Assembly: GCA_003864495.1 (NCBI GenBank)
Contig: ML133461.1
Coordinates: 62,001 to 126,000, forward strand
Length of the DNA: 64,000 bases
Origin: Nemopilema nomurai
Lineage: Eukaryota > Cnidaria > Scyphozoa > Rhizostomeae > Rhizostomatidae
Direction of reading: 5' to 3'
Shown piece after piece: positions 1 through 12,700 of this stretch (position 1 is its first letter; each line of letters starts with the position of its first letter). A program made the translations under genes and the position numbers. A model generated the notes under the pieces. That model had not been told where the DNA came from. It saw nothing but the letters and a program-made list of their open reading frames with translations, and did no database searches.

Positions 1-2
1 AT

Positions 3-1493
3 AAAATTGCAGTTGTTGTTAAAGAAATAGGATTGGACGTGAACGACAGCCTCGTAATCACTGAGTATTTACACGGACAACCAGCGACTGCATTGAACAA
101 TAGGAGGTTCTTTGAATTGAAGCCTGGCAGCGTAATATTTTCACAGTATAACAGACTCAAGGTTGAGCTTTTTGCTGCAAACAGAGACAACGTCGTTTTT
201 GACGCTTTCTTCGAAGACGCGCACTGCGGTGGAGCTCTAACCGAGCCTCGTGGCCAAATCGAGGTTCCGCTGTCTATACACCTTTCATCTTCTGTCGAAA
301 CCTGCAAATGGGAGATCAAAACGGCATCAAGCAAGATTATCAAATTGTCATTCTCCCAGTTCTCCTTGCCGCCAGGATCTTGCATTTTCCAAAAACTTGT
401 TGTAACGGAAGGTGGTGCGAATAACCAAAGGATTCTGGGGGATTTCTGTGACGAGAATCCACCAGCTGGAAGCATCATATCCGCTGAGAATGCCATGCAA
501 ATCGAGTTCAGTAAACAACCCAGCTTTATCTCTGACTTGATGCCCCAGATTCCAAAAATTGTGATGAATTACGAGTTTGTCGATCAGTGCAACAGTAAGA
601 TAAGTGGATTTTTTGGCAGCATATCAGTACCACTGTTTTATGCGACGTTTCTCACATCGACGCAAAACTGCCAGTGGCAAATCGAAGTCCCACCTCTCCA
701 TTCTATTTCGCTGCGGTTCCTCAAATATGCAAACGGGCCTTCGATCCCTGGGAGGGCGCAAGTGCTGGACATTTACGACGGTGTCACTATAAACGAGACG
801 AAGCTGTTGTGGTCTTCAACACATGGCGTATTTCCACCAATGGAACTTGCTACGCAGACAAACGGCCTAAGGATTGTTCGCAGAACGGTCTCCGACAGCA
901 GCTACAAGTCGACCGGAATATCCTTCCACGCTGTCTACCAAGCGCAAGTGAATATTGGTACATCGAATGGAGAATGCATATACATTGGAACGAGGCGTCT
1001 CTTCAGATGTTCCAACGGTCATTTTATCGATTGCGAATGGAAGTGCGACGGGATTGCCGACTGCGAGGACGCTGGCGATGAGGCCGAATGCAGTGACGGC
1101 CAGGCGGAGGAGCTTACAGTGGCTAACTTCGAGAATAGCAACCCGTTCAGCTTTGCAAAGGGAACACTGCTTGTGCTTTTGCTCACAGTCGTGGCACTAC
1201 TGGCGTGCCTGTTTGTGTTGTCAATGGATAGGACATTACACAACGGACTTCAGAGTTCGTACGACACACGATACAAAGGACAGCAGAGAGTCCCCGCTTC
1301 GACTTTGCCCAGGCTACCTGCGTACAAGGAAATGGGTTCGGCCATAGAAAAAGTATCGCCCGATCAAAATTGCATGCAAACGGAGGCTTCGACGAGCAAT
1401 GCTGATGACCATTCGATTGATTACGTCAGTCAAAACACAGGCGGTGTAGCCCATGACGCTAACAGTAGGCCAAATGCGGAAGTTTATGCATAA
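3..1493 (+). CDS. CUB-like / LDLa single-pass membrane protein, 5' partial
   Basis: The frame is open from base 3 to a TAA at 1491-1493 (496 codons before the stop), so the true start lies outside the window; the first in-window Met is not a safe start. The extracellular part has at least two CUB-like units, each with a Cys near its start (CGGALTEPRG and CNSKISGFFG) and a CxWxI core (CKWEI, CQWQI), preceded by the end of another. One LDLa module follows (about 974-1091) with six Cys and the calcium-binding pattern DCEDAGDE. A hydrophobic stretch at about 1160-1228 is the membrane span, and a tail of about 90 residues ends in NAEVYA. The arrangement resembles neuropilin/tolloid-like (NETO) co-receptors, but I cannot assign orthology. 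The in-window coding part has no intron. It converges on TEP1. Confidence 0.85.
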   Translation, partial: KIAVVVKEIGLDVNDSLVITEYLHGQPATALNNRRFFELKPGSVIFSQYNRLKVELFAANRDNVVFDAFFEDAHCGGALTEPRGQIEVPLSIHLSSSVETCKWEIKTASSKIIKLSFSQFSLPPGSCIFQKLVVTEGGANNQRILGDFCDENPPAGSIISAENAMQIEFSKQPSFISDLMPQIPKIVMNYEFVDQCNSKISGFFGSISVPLFYATFLTSTQNCQWQIEVPPLHSISLRFLKYANGPSIPGRAQVLDIYDGVTINETKLLWSSTHGVFPPMELATQTNGLRIVRRTVSDSSYKSTGISFHAVYQAQVNIGTSNGECIYIGTRRLFRCSNGHFIDCEWKCDGIADCEDAGDEAECSDGQAEELTVANFENSNPFSFAKGTLLVLLLTVVALLACLFVLSMDRTLHNGLQSSYDTRYKGQQRVPASTLPRLPAYKEMGSAIEKVSPDQNCMQTEASTSNADDHSIDYVSQNTGGVAHDANSRPNAEVYA

Positions 1494-2417
1494 AGTTTCT
1501 ATTTTATGACTATTTGTGATTTTTCATGTAATTTTTTTAGGTTTTGCATAGATGTACCAGAACATAGATGTATCCTGACAATGTATCCACAATTTGCATA
1601 TAGTTTAAGGTATCTCACGAAAATGAATTTAACGGAAAGAAATAGAAACCTTACTTCTCCGTTCTGCCATTAGCGGCTGAATGCTTTGAGGTTAAAAAGA
1701 ACTACTCTTCTCTGCAAAGTTATTTCAAGCCAAGAAAGTTGCAAATTCAGATCAAGGCAACAACGCACACTAATTGCTACCTGGAAAATCCCTTAGAACT
1801 TTCCAACTTTAACTTTGTATCAAATTCTAATTGTCCGGCAAGGAATTTTTGAGATAAATAAAGCTTTCTGAATTACATTACTAAAATATGAGCATCAATC
1901 GAAAATATCAAAAATCTCGATATTGCTATTACAAGTGCAATCAAACTGGTGTTACAAAAATCAAATCCGATTTATGACCTTTTGGCGATTCAAAGTGATA
2001 AAAACAATCTGTTTTAATGAGACGGGGTTTTCGATATGATAAGCAGAGAAGCTGAATGCGCATTTGAATTATCAAAGGGTCAGATCAGTACAAGTCACTT
2101 ACGCGAGACTGTCGGCAATCCTTCGCTTTAATTCTATATTATATTGGCCTCTATTGCTTATCAAATGGGGCTGCACATTAACGATTTGGATAACACAACG
2201 TACTACAGATGTGCGTAAGGATTGCTTTAAGAAACTTTTGCCTGGGGATTGAAGAGTGACGTGACAAATTTCTGGCTTTGATAACCGGCTAAACAGTGTA
2301 AATTGCGCGAATAATTATTTCATAATTAATCCCAATTGATACCTAATAGTTAGTGTGCCATTGACTACAATTGTTTCTTGTACCCTTTTTAAGCTCTAGA
2401 ATAAAATTAATAGGTTC
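1494..2417. other. Convergent intergenic region
   Basis: AT-rich sequence between the stop codon of the plus-strand CUB/LDLa gene and the stop codon of the minus-strand TEP1 gene. It should hold both 3' UTRs. Apart from the AATAAA at 1857, the only candidate signals are TTTAAT (ATTAAA on the minus strand) near 2013 and 2127. No coding exon is supported. Confidence 0.6.
1857..1862 (+). terminator. Candidate poly(A) signal of the CUB/LDLa gene
   Basis: A canonical AATAAA lies about 365 bp after the stop codon of the CUB/LDLa gene. Its role as the 3' end signal is inferred from position only. Confidence 0.45.
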
Positions 2418-5400
2418 TCATCTGAAAAATTTCAACACCTCTACGTTCCCGGTTTTGTCACCAGCAAAGATAATGCAATTTCCGTCAACAGATTTTGCAT
2501 CCAGAGTTGCAACGGGTCCCCGACAGAAAAACAAGCCAATCTGAAAAATTCAAAAAATCAAATGCGGCGAGAAAAAAAATAGTACGAAAAGATTTTCCAG
2601 ATAATATCATTACATTGCATCATGCGTTGAAAGTTAACAGTGATAAAACGAGAAAACATTTCTAAATTTTGAAGAATATGATAAATAAACGCGTATCGAT
2701 GTTTATTATTGAAAAGTACAGTCACACTGGCTGCCAAAAGTGGATTAGGACCTGCTCCAAATATTCAAAGGGAGATTTAAAAGAGACGGTCAATCTCGGT
2801 CGTGTGCCCTGTTGTGATAAATTGTAGCCCTTTCATTCGGGCTACGGCAAAATACCTTCAAATACCGTAATATTTTGGGCCAGCTATTTATACCTTTGTT
2901 GTTCTAGAGCAGAAAGTTGGCGGAATGAATTAATAGAAATTCGCAAAAATCTTGTAGTCGGAAGTGAATGAAATGTTTCACAAAATGATTAATTAGACAT
3001 TAGGCTCTTACCTGTCTTATTCCCCCTGTCTTTGCCATCTCTACTAAACTTCTGTTGAAGGACGCACTCGTGACGTCATTACTAGCAGCTATGATGTCAT
3101 ACAAAGCAGCCAGGTCCCATACCTTGATGGTGGTATCTGCAGACCCAGTGATCAAAGTTTTACCAACAATCGCTATACTTGTCACCGCCCCATCATGGGC
3201 CTGGAAAAGAATGTTCGCAGAATCTGTCACGCGAATGTAATCGACTAAACTCAATCATAGTATGAGTTTTTGTTTAAGGCTAGCTTTTGAGCTTTCTACA
3301 AAGATTAACAGAAAGAAATGTATTTTCAGTACGTAGCTTCGCAAGGTAAATAAATTGCTGAATTTCCATTCAGTGTTTTGTTAGGAGATGCACCATTAAC
3401 ACTGATTTTTGATTGATTTTTGTAGACTTAGTATCTCGTTTTTAACATGGACCGACACCTAAGCAGCTGTCAGTTTGTGTTTAATAGGCTGTTCAGAACA
3501 TAAAATATAAACGCCCCCACTTATGAGTCAAGGCATGACAAAAAACAAATATGACAGTTCTGCCTAGAGCATTAACCGTAGCACAGAAGTCTTTCACAAT
3601 CCTTCCTAAAGGTCTTGGTAAGATCAACAACTTTTCTGGGTAAGATCATGTTTCTTCCTTAAAATAATGCTAAAAAATATGTGGTCCATATGACTACGAC
3701 AACATCTTGATCTTTCTTTCTCAATGCATTGTTGATCAATATCATGCCTTAATCTCGAATACCAACTTACTTTAAGTATTGGCTCCTCTCGTTCAGGGTT
3801 GACGAAGAACCCAATACAGCCCTGCGATGTGGCGAATATCTTACACTGTTTGCTGCCACAAGTAAAGAGCCTGGCAGCGTTAATGGTTGTCTTGTCTTCA
3901 CTCCTGACGTCTAGGCGTTTGCCTTCAGGCGAATAGCACAGGGCCGATGCAGTGCTGCAGTTCGACTCTGACAAAACCTGAAAAAGAACGTCTGCAATTA
4001 TCGCCTTTGTACTTGCAGCCTCTACTTTCTGCTTCCATTAAAATGTTATGATAAACAGTGATAAATATTTCAACAAAACTAATCAGCACCTGAAAATAAA
4101 CACGGGACTTTAAATTGTATTTACAAAAGCGGTTATTGCTTTGTATCTTTTTTCCTATTACTACCAAGCACACTTGGTGAAACGTTATGTAGGATACAAG
4201 AAGCACTATAGTTGCTAAAGTTTTTATCATGTTTAAAAAGTTATTAAAGATTGTTGAAGTTTGCAATAACTAACTGTGAACAAAGTAAAGAAGTGATGAT
4301 AGGTGCTGAAAGAAAGCTTATATTCCATAGATCATAATTGAGGTAAATTGGGTCACGGTACCAAAATTTCAACCTTTGAAAGGAATACAATAAAGAACAC
4401 CAAGAGTCCGCGACATGGACCTATGATTTTCTTTAAATAAATTTTCAATTCCTTCATCAACTATGGGTCCATTTTCGCGATCTCCATTCCCCCCTCCCCT
4501 CTCACCTCCCTCAATTGAACTTGTAGACGTAGCAAAGACGGTACTAACACTCTTACCTGAATGGGAGCCTTCCACTTTGACCCTTTTCTCTCCTGCAAGA
4601 GTATAAGTCATCACTAGTAGAAAAACGCAACAAAACGCGTCTAGACATACTTAATTGAAAATATGAGCAGATGATAATTCCGGAAATGAGCCAAGTGGAA
4701 AGTGGTCCGGGAAAAAATTTCCGTTTGAAAACTTGGCGGATTTTAAAGTGCAGAGGCGATTTGCTTCCACGTTCTATCTAGTATTCATGACTTTCTGAAA
4801 TTGGCACATGATGAAAGAACGGTTTTCTTCAAAAGTGCTCGAATTCTGCTTGGAGTGAGGATTAAACTCAGTCCACATCTGTTCTTATCAAATCCTCAAA
4901 AATGAATTATCCTGGTAATCTTACTCGGACGATTTTGTGAAAAACAAAGTATTCAGCAATGATTAAGTATTACGCGTTAACGTTCAACAAAAAACACTTA
5001 GTGCAGTGAAAGCTTCATTTAGTCTGCTCCAAAACGCTGTGCTTTTAAAATCGTTTCGAAATCCTTGAAAATTACCGTTTTCCCACTGTGAAAGACCTTC
5101 CAAAGCTTTAATGATTCACAACAAGCGATTAACTTGCTTATCTAGCCTTCAGACAACTACAGCGACATGATAGCAAGGAAAACTTTATCTTTGAGAGCAA
5201 AATGGCGAACCTTTCGGAAAACGTCCAGGCTGCAGATAAGGTCATCAGTGACGGCCGCAATGACAGTTCTTCCGCAATTGATGACCGCCAAATCCATTAT
5301 CCAAGCCTCACTCCATGAATCGGGAATGCTACAAAGAAAACGTTTGTCAAATCTTAGCGGTATACCCAGAGAAAAACGACATCTACAATCGTCATATCGT

Positions 5401-8400
5401 TAAAAAGGCAAAACCCTATTTACGTTTTAAAAAGACAAAGCATGCCGATGACAAATGTGTGAGCATTAACTAAGGTGCTACCAGTTTTACTGAACATAAA
5501 AACATTGTTAAGGAAAGTTATAAATTTTTTGGATTTCTATCGTCCGCGGGAGAAAGGGGAACTTGGTGCTCTGAGGCTATCAAACTTTCCATGCAAAGTC
5601 CTCGTTGTGGAGCGAGTTGGCCAGCTAATAGTAAAGCCTAAAGTGAACCTGCGAAAAAGCAGCTTGTGTTAACCTGTAACAACTATTTAGAAGCATCCAG
5701 GATTATTGAAACACCCAAAAGCCAAACATTGGGAAGTCAAACAAAGTAAAAAGTCAAACAGTCAAATATGACGTGCGAAAATCCTTTATACCTCGAATTC
5801 TGATATATGGACCTTTCAAAAGAAATTATTCCAAATATTTTAAAAAGACAACGTATGGAGCTGTAGCAATTGATGCTTGAATTACGTCATTACGTCACTC
5901 TAATGGTCTAAGTCATTACGTCATTACTACGTCAGGAGTCCACTGAAGGGTTCAGAAAAAAGCTGCCCTCGATAGGGGTGATCTAAGACCATTTAGTGTC
6001 CATCATATGAAATAAAAAATGACGTAATGATGTGATGACTTGAGCATAATGGTAATGATGACTGCAAAGTCAAGGCGTGAGAATAATGATCACAAGAGAA
6101 GAGCCGGGCAAGAGAAGAGCCGGGCAAGAGAAGAGCCGGGCAAGAGAAGAGCCGGACAAGAGAAGATCCGGAGAAGAGAAGATCCGGAGAAGAGAAGATC
6201 CGGAGAAGAGAAGATCCGGAGAAGAGAAGATCCGGAGAAGAGAAGAGCCAGAGATAAGAAGAAGAGCCGGAGAAGAGAAGAGACGGGCAAGAGAAGAGCC
6301 GGGCAAAAGGATAATAAGATAAATGATACAACTGAAATAATGTCAAAGTAAAATGAAACTCAAAATCAAGTAAATAAAGTCAATCAAAAGGTAGGCCATT
6401 AACTCACAAATCGTTTGTGGTGATGCAAGTACGCGCCCACTTCGCGGCTGCTTCGTCGTCCATCCAACAAACAACTATTCGGTTGTAGGCCCCAACGGCA
6501 AGCAGATTCGCTTGACACGTGGTCCCGGTGACCGGAAGTGTGTTACCGTCGAACGAAAGTTTAAGCCTGAAAAAGAGTTACAGTTTCCAAATAATATCAG
6601 CTTTTAAAACAAGGAGTTTACGTAAAAGACTTATACTGAAAGGTTATAAGGAGATTGCTAAAGTCCTACCGGGAATTTTACATTAAGTGAAGCATGTTAT
6701 AGCTTTTCGATTCAATGCGAAATAGTGTGAAAATAGTTTGGCAACAGTCCTAAATAATTTCCCAAACATGGCCCCATTCTGTTCGTGGCCATCATAAAAT
6801 ACAATCGCTGCAAATTTTCCGTAAGGTGTCTTAGAACTCCGACTCCATGCTAAAAACTGATCGAAATTTTAAAAAAAATGAAGAATTGAGAAGAAATGAA
6901 GACACAAATAGACAGCTGCATATGCAGTGTATTGAAAAACATGATGAACTTGGGCATTTACCACTTTGACAATTCTGTCTTTAAAAAAAAACAAAAGTAG
7001 CAATACTGTCCATGGAAGTTCACGCGATATTGTTGGAGCAACGAAATATATCCAGATTATTCTGCCTTTCAGTTTCAATCTAGTTCCAATAAAACGATAC
7101 AAAAGATCAACAGGAAAAATTACACATACGAATCGATCAACTGGCCACCTAGGTTCCAGAAGCACAGGTCCCCTAGGTCATCGCCCGTGACAAACCGTTC
7201 ATTGTCAATGAAGCACGATGCATTGACACTTTTCACCGAGGCCTACAAAATCAAAACGAACATATTAAAACCCTTCAATCCATACCCCTCCCTAAGGCAA
7301 CTTTGGGCAGCATGAGTGCCTAAGGAACGATTCTATTGAGACATTTTTCGCAGTTAAACCCACGAAACTGATTTATACACAAAAGAAACATTAACTTTAA
7401 ATAGTTACTATGCTAAATTGTTTGCTAAATTTATATTTTCTTCTTGCTGTGCTTTTTAATTGTGACAAGAAATCAGGGAATGATATTCTTGCTTAACCAA
7501 AAGTAAGCCTAAGGCCGCAAGGTGAAGTCACTTATGTTAAAGATGAGATTTTGAATCTGTTGTTGGAATTGGAATGCATACCTGGAATGTTGACAACTGT
7601 TCAAAGGGATTCAAACTCCAAATTCCGACCTGGCCATCTCTGTTGGGTTAGTAAGGAATAGATTAAAACTAAGTAATGCTTAGCATGGTGCGGTCTAGTG
7701 TGGTACAATGCAGTACATTGTAAAACAGAACAGTGCTATGTGGTAATAGTTCAACATAACACAGTGCAGATTATGTATTAGAAAGTTGCAGTGTGTACTA
7801 TTATAACATACGTAAGTGAACAAATACAGCAAAAAATTATAAATTTCAAATATAAAACAGTTTAACAACACACTTGAAATCTAGACTACCTGCTTGAATC
7901 TAGACGACTTTGCATGCTATCTAGTGATGGGTTCAGAAAATATTAAAAGGTAAAGTGAAATAAAAGTGGCTCTCAAAATAGTGGGTCTTTTAGGTGGAGT
8001 GTCCATGCAAAAGTAAGTTACCTTCCACATGATGCAGCATACCGCCCGTCATTTGAGATCCTTACGCATTTGACTTCAGTAGAATGGGTACGATCTTTAG
8101 CTTCAAACTTAAAAAAAACATTAGGATAGTTAAATTATATACAGGGAGTATATAATTATAGGATAGGGAGGTATATACATCTTCAACGCAGTGGGACTAG
8201 CAAAATCTTGGAAATCTGTTTTGGGACATTTCAGCGAACACATCAATACTGTTTAAATAGTTTTATAGCGAAAGTTTGCCTTGTTGCCTATTATAAGTTG
8301 GGAAAATGTCCACCACAGATTAAATGAATCTTCTAGAATTTTCCGTGGCCAGCTACCAACCGAGTAGAGCTTGAGTTTGCAGCTTGATGTTATTTCAGGA

Positions 8401-9750
8401 GGAAAATGAACAATAAATCAAGCAGAATCAACGAAGCTGATTCATATCAGAATTTTTTACATGAATTTTTAGTATAGGCCTTGTACTTTTAAAAATGGAG
8501 CAGTATAAACACGAGGGAGAAAATTACCATTGACTGGTCCCAGCATTTGATTGACTGGTCATAACTACAGCTGAAAACGTCATTCCCATTGGGGCTCACC
8601 GCAACACTGGTGACCACATCTGTATGCCCATTCAGATTCTCAATGAAATGAGGCTGTCGTGAAAAAGAGGTAAGAATGAAGATGGTAGGCGTTGCTATGT
8701 TGCAGCTGTACCCTATTCATCCCAGATCTTCAAATAACGCCCCCTGGATATCTTGCAACATAATCAGTACTACCTCATTGATGATAGGGTCATTGGCATC
8801 AAAACCAGCACCCCCAGTAGAATCGTTCAGAAAGGAGGATGGCTAGACAGCAAAGAGCATTGAAAATAGGAACAACAAAGGCGGAGGTACTCTTCCGAGA
8901 GTGAACAGATATCTAGACAGAAATTGTGCCCAAACTATCAACTTAGTCGTAAAATAAGGGAGACGAAATGCATGTGTTTACTTCAAACGAGGTCCTCTAC
9001 GACTTAATAACTTAACGTATGATTTGATTTGAGTCTTGGTTACTCTAATGATTCATTTATTCTCACTCGACGAGTTGACTTACCAGAAACGGCTTCCATT
9101 TCTTCGCTGTTCCATCATCACTCGTGGTGACAATTTCTATCTGGTCCAGTAGGGCCTGCTTGCTCTTTATGAGTTGGTTGGTTGTCATATTGCTCGTGTC
9201 TTCCACATCCCAGTGAACAATACCCTCATCCTGTAATAGAACACAATACAGTCATGGCCCTGAAACAACTGCAGCATGCTTTAAGACTTCCAGGCAGATG
9301 TAACCAAAATAAAAAAGGAATTCCGTGGCAAGGTGTTCTTTTTGAAAATTTTGCTGATTCAAATATTTCCCAACAAGGAGGTTTTCTGGCTCCAGATTAT
9401 TAACTAGCTTCAATATCCTTTCTAGAACTTTTTTTTAGAGAAACGAATTAAATCAGCAAAACAATACATTTCCTATTATGACAGGTTCCCTAAAATTTCT
9501 ACCCAAAGCATTTTCGCAACAGGCTAGCACCATTAGCAGGTAGGGTTCCCAAACTCTTTCCTTTCAATTTTGTGATTCTCCGTGCGGCTAAGTAGCATTA
9601 TAAGACATTGGTGGTACGAAATACCTCTTTCTTCCATAAGTAAAGGCCATTTGCTCTGTCAGAATGGGCTTGGATGGTTGTAATCTCTGCTCCTTTATGA
9701 GTCCAGACCCTCAGGGTGCCATCAAAAGCAGTGGATGCCACGCAACCAAA
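2418..9750 (-). CDS. TEP1: TEP1 exons 45-57: WD40 array, second half and C-terminus
   Basis: Exons: 9625-9750, 9084-9230, 8774-8842, 8528-8653, 8022-8107, 7582-7639, 7130-7242, 6408-6566, 5211-5328, 4557-4592, 3771-3977, 3012-3200, 2418-2540. Clear blades are [35 protein letters not shown] and [12 protein letters not shown]. The final exon ([10 protein letters not shown]...[14 protein letters not shown]) matches the human end LLGLFRCEGSV...AVGDVQGNVYFLNW. Exon 53 ends at a weak donor (gttcgc) but is needed to link phase 2 to phase 0. Exon 54 is a 36-nt microexon ([10 protein letters not shown]); it is the least certain exon of the set. Confidence 0.9.
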
Positions 9751-12700
9751 CTGTGAAAAAGATGGAAATGTCAATAAAATAAAGAGAATCTTGCTAAAGT
9801 AGAAAAGGTATGACAACAGAGTGAGCCTTGAAGAAGACTGAGAAACAAGAAATTAAAAGATAAACAAGAAGAAACAGGCTTTTAGGATTAAATGAAAAAA
9901 CCAGAAAGAAAGTGCATTAATAGGAGAATAAGAAGTAGAGAAAAACGACTGATAAATAAGATAACGCATAGAAATAAACAGAGATGAGACACTTTAAAAG
10001 GTAATGCAAAAATACAAAAGAGTAAGGGGCAGGCGAAGGGATTATTAAATATGGAGAAAAGATAGAAGAATAAAGAGATACGGAGAGATATGCAAGATAA
10101 GGAGAAAAGTCTAGAGAGGTCGTACCTTATAAGCTACATCGTTGACGGCACTTGTGTTTCCATGCATCTCGTACTTCTGAGTCCCTGTCTTAGCGTCCCA
10201 AAGCTTCAAGGTGAAATCGTTAGAGCCAGTTACCTAAACAAAACAAAAACAGGCGATGAAGTTTGGCGTGATACTTTGGAATCTTAATCAGCAACCAGTT
10301 TACTGTGAACTTGAGGATTTCTAATTACGCAGGTTGAAATATCTATAAAAAACGAAACAATGCCAGCAAGAACTTTTAGAGCATCAGCAACATTTCTTTC
10401 GAGTCACCGAGGTACCTCTCTATGTCACTCATAGTAATAGAAGTCCAATCGTTGAAGCCGTGTTAAAGTGAATAAGTACACTACAAGAAATGGGTGGATG
10501 GGCCTACATGCTTGGTGATATAGAAGATGGTACTGCTTCAAAGGCAACAGGATTTCAAACGACGGTTCGTAAAGTGCGGAAAAATAACCGACCCGAGCGA
10601 GACTCGAACTCACGACTTCTGATTTTGTACGTCAAATGCTCTACCGCTGAGCTATCGGGTCATGCCATCAAACCATCACTCAAAGTCAAGCCTAGTTTTA
10701 AACTGTCGACAAAATGATATGATATCTCTATGATTCTTCGTAAGAAATCCTGTTGCCTATTACACTTTCTCTTACTCCACCCTATCCAGTGTTGGGGCTG
10801 CGATGGTCCTTCTGGTGTGGCAGTCCTCTCTCACTCAACAGGTCCTCTGCACATTGCGATGGTTCCCCTGTACAATGCTGGCTTGAAAGCATGATGACCC
10901 GATAGCTCAGTGTTAGCGCGCTTGGCGTACAAAGTTAGGGGTCGTGGGTCTCGCTCGCGTCGGTAATATTTTCGCACTCTCTATGATTTTACAATATGAT
11001 ACTGTAGAAGTTAAACCTACTATAAAGTCTCCAACATCCGACCAGGCACATGCTGTTACCCAGTCGCGGTGACACTCGTTCAGGACATGAAGTGGCACTT
11101 TGTTCAAGACATCCCAAATGACAATTGACTGGTGAAAGAATTTGTTGCAATGAGAAACGAGGAAGTTTCTAACACTCCGGCACAAAATAATAAAAAAAGT
11201 CTATAGTTTTGATAAAAAGATAGAACAAATTAAATGGAAAAGAGCTTGGGTTCACTAAACTGCAATGCATTTAAAGCATATTTTATATGATCATTAGGGT
11301 AATGATTACCTTATCAGTGGACCCTGAGACCAACTTTGTTTCGCAAGGAGAGAAGTCGCAGCACGTCACATAGCCAGTGTGGTGACGTAATGTGGCAGAC
11401 GGTTTAGGACTGAAACAAAAAATGGAACAATCACAAATTTAGTGTCTCATATATGCTACCGAAACGTAACCAGTTTTTGCGAGTTAAGGTTGGGGGGTTA
11501 AACCAGTACAAACCTCGAGTCTTTTTCCAAAAAGAGGACATCCCAAAGCATTATCGTGTAATCATCGGAGCCAGTGGCAACCTGAGATGCAGACATTCTG
11601 ACGCAACGGACTCCGTCAGCATGACCCTCCAGACTAATGACGCTCGAATCCTTGAGGTTGACAATCTGGAAAAATATTAAGTTCAAAGTGACATCCACGA
11701 GAAAAGAATCCTAGACCGATTTTTTCTAGACCAGAAATCGGATTTTTATACGAGTTACTCGAAATTCGGTTAAAACCGGTTAAATGTCATTACTAAACAT
11801 AAATGTTTCTTATTTGTGTTACCTTTATTTGAGATTCTTAATAATGAGATAACGAGAAGTATGCTTTTTATTCAGATCTTGTAAACAGGGATACTGGGAA
11901 TTTCATACATGAGACCGTCTGAGATTTGGTAACTATTTCTAGGCCAATTTCTCCAGTTTTATGCTAAGAAAAACAACCCAGCATCATAAAACGGTGATGC
12001 CAATACAACTACAAACTGGTGATTCGACTTTTTAACACTGATAGAAAACTTATAGAAGCTAGAAGTTACTTGTGGAAGGAAGATCGCTACAACGAAATAC
12101 AATACTGAGCACTGTTTGCATCCAAGCCGGCTAGCAAACCGTGTTGATTTAAATGCTAAGAAAAAATGCAGTGCACCTTTCAAAATGGACAAATACCCAC
12201 CTTTGCGGTTCGGTCATCGGATGCAGAAACGATGCGTTGGCTGTCATGGGACAAGCTGAGACTTCTTATTGACGACTTGTGAAGATTGTACTGCTGCACC
12301 ACACTGCCATCACTGTGCCGGAATGACACCATCTTGCCAGAATTGTACCCAACGTACATATAATCGCCGGTTGTATCGACGACCACTGTCAGGGCCCAGT
12401 CGTCTATGTCAGAACCTGATCTGCTGTAGGCACCGCAAGGCTGACCAAGTGAGCCGGACCAAACCTAGCGTATAACATGCATTACCAAGCACACTTCTTA
12501 TTTCAATGAACCAAATTTCTTGTTCTCAGCAAATAAAGCAATCAAGACATAATAGTCACTGGCTTTAACGTAGGTAGCCAGCAAATTGCCTCTAAATTCG
12601 TCGAAGTTTTCTTTGACCTAATTTTATTCCATCTGCAACTTGTAAGACGTGCCGATGATGTGTCGCGCCTACCAGAATGTTTACGCTAATACGAATATAT

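Noticed and set aside
6040..6351. Several overlapping Arg/Glu-rich and Ser/Leu-rich open frames
   Set aside because: They are translations of the 16-bp minisatellite in different phases.
10590..10661. Functional tRNA-Cys gene
   Set aside because: The 9-nt anticodon loop leaves no normal anticodon, and a related degraded copy with shared flanks indicates a repeat family.
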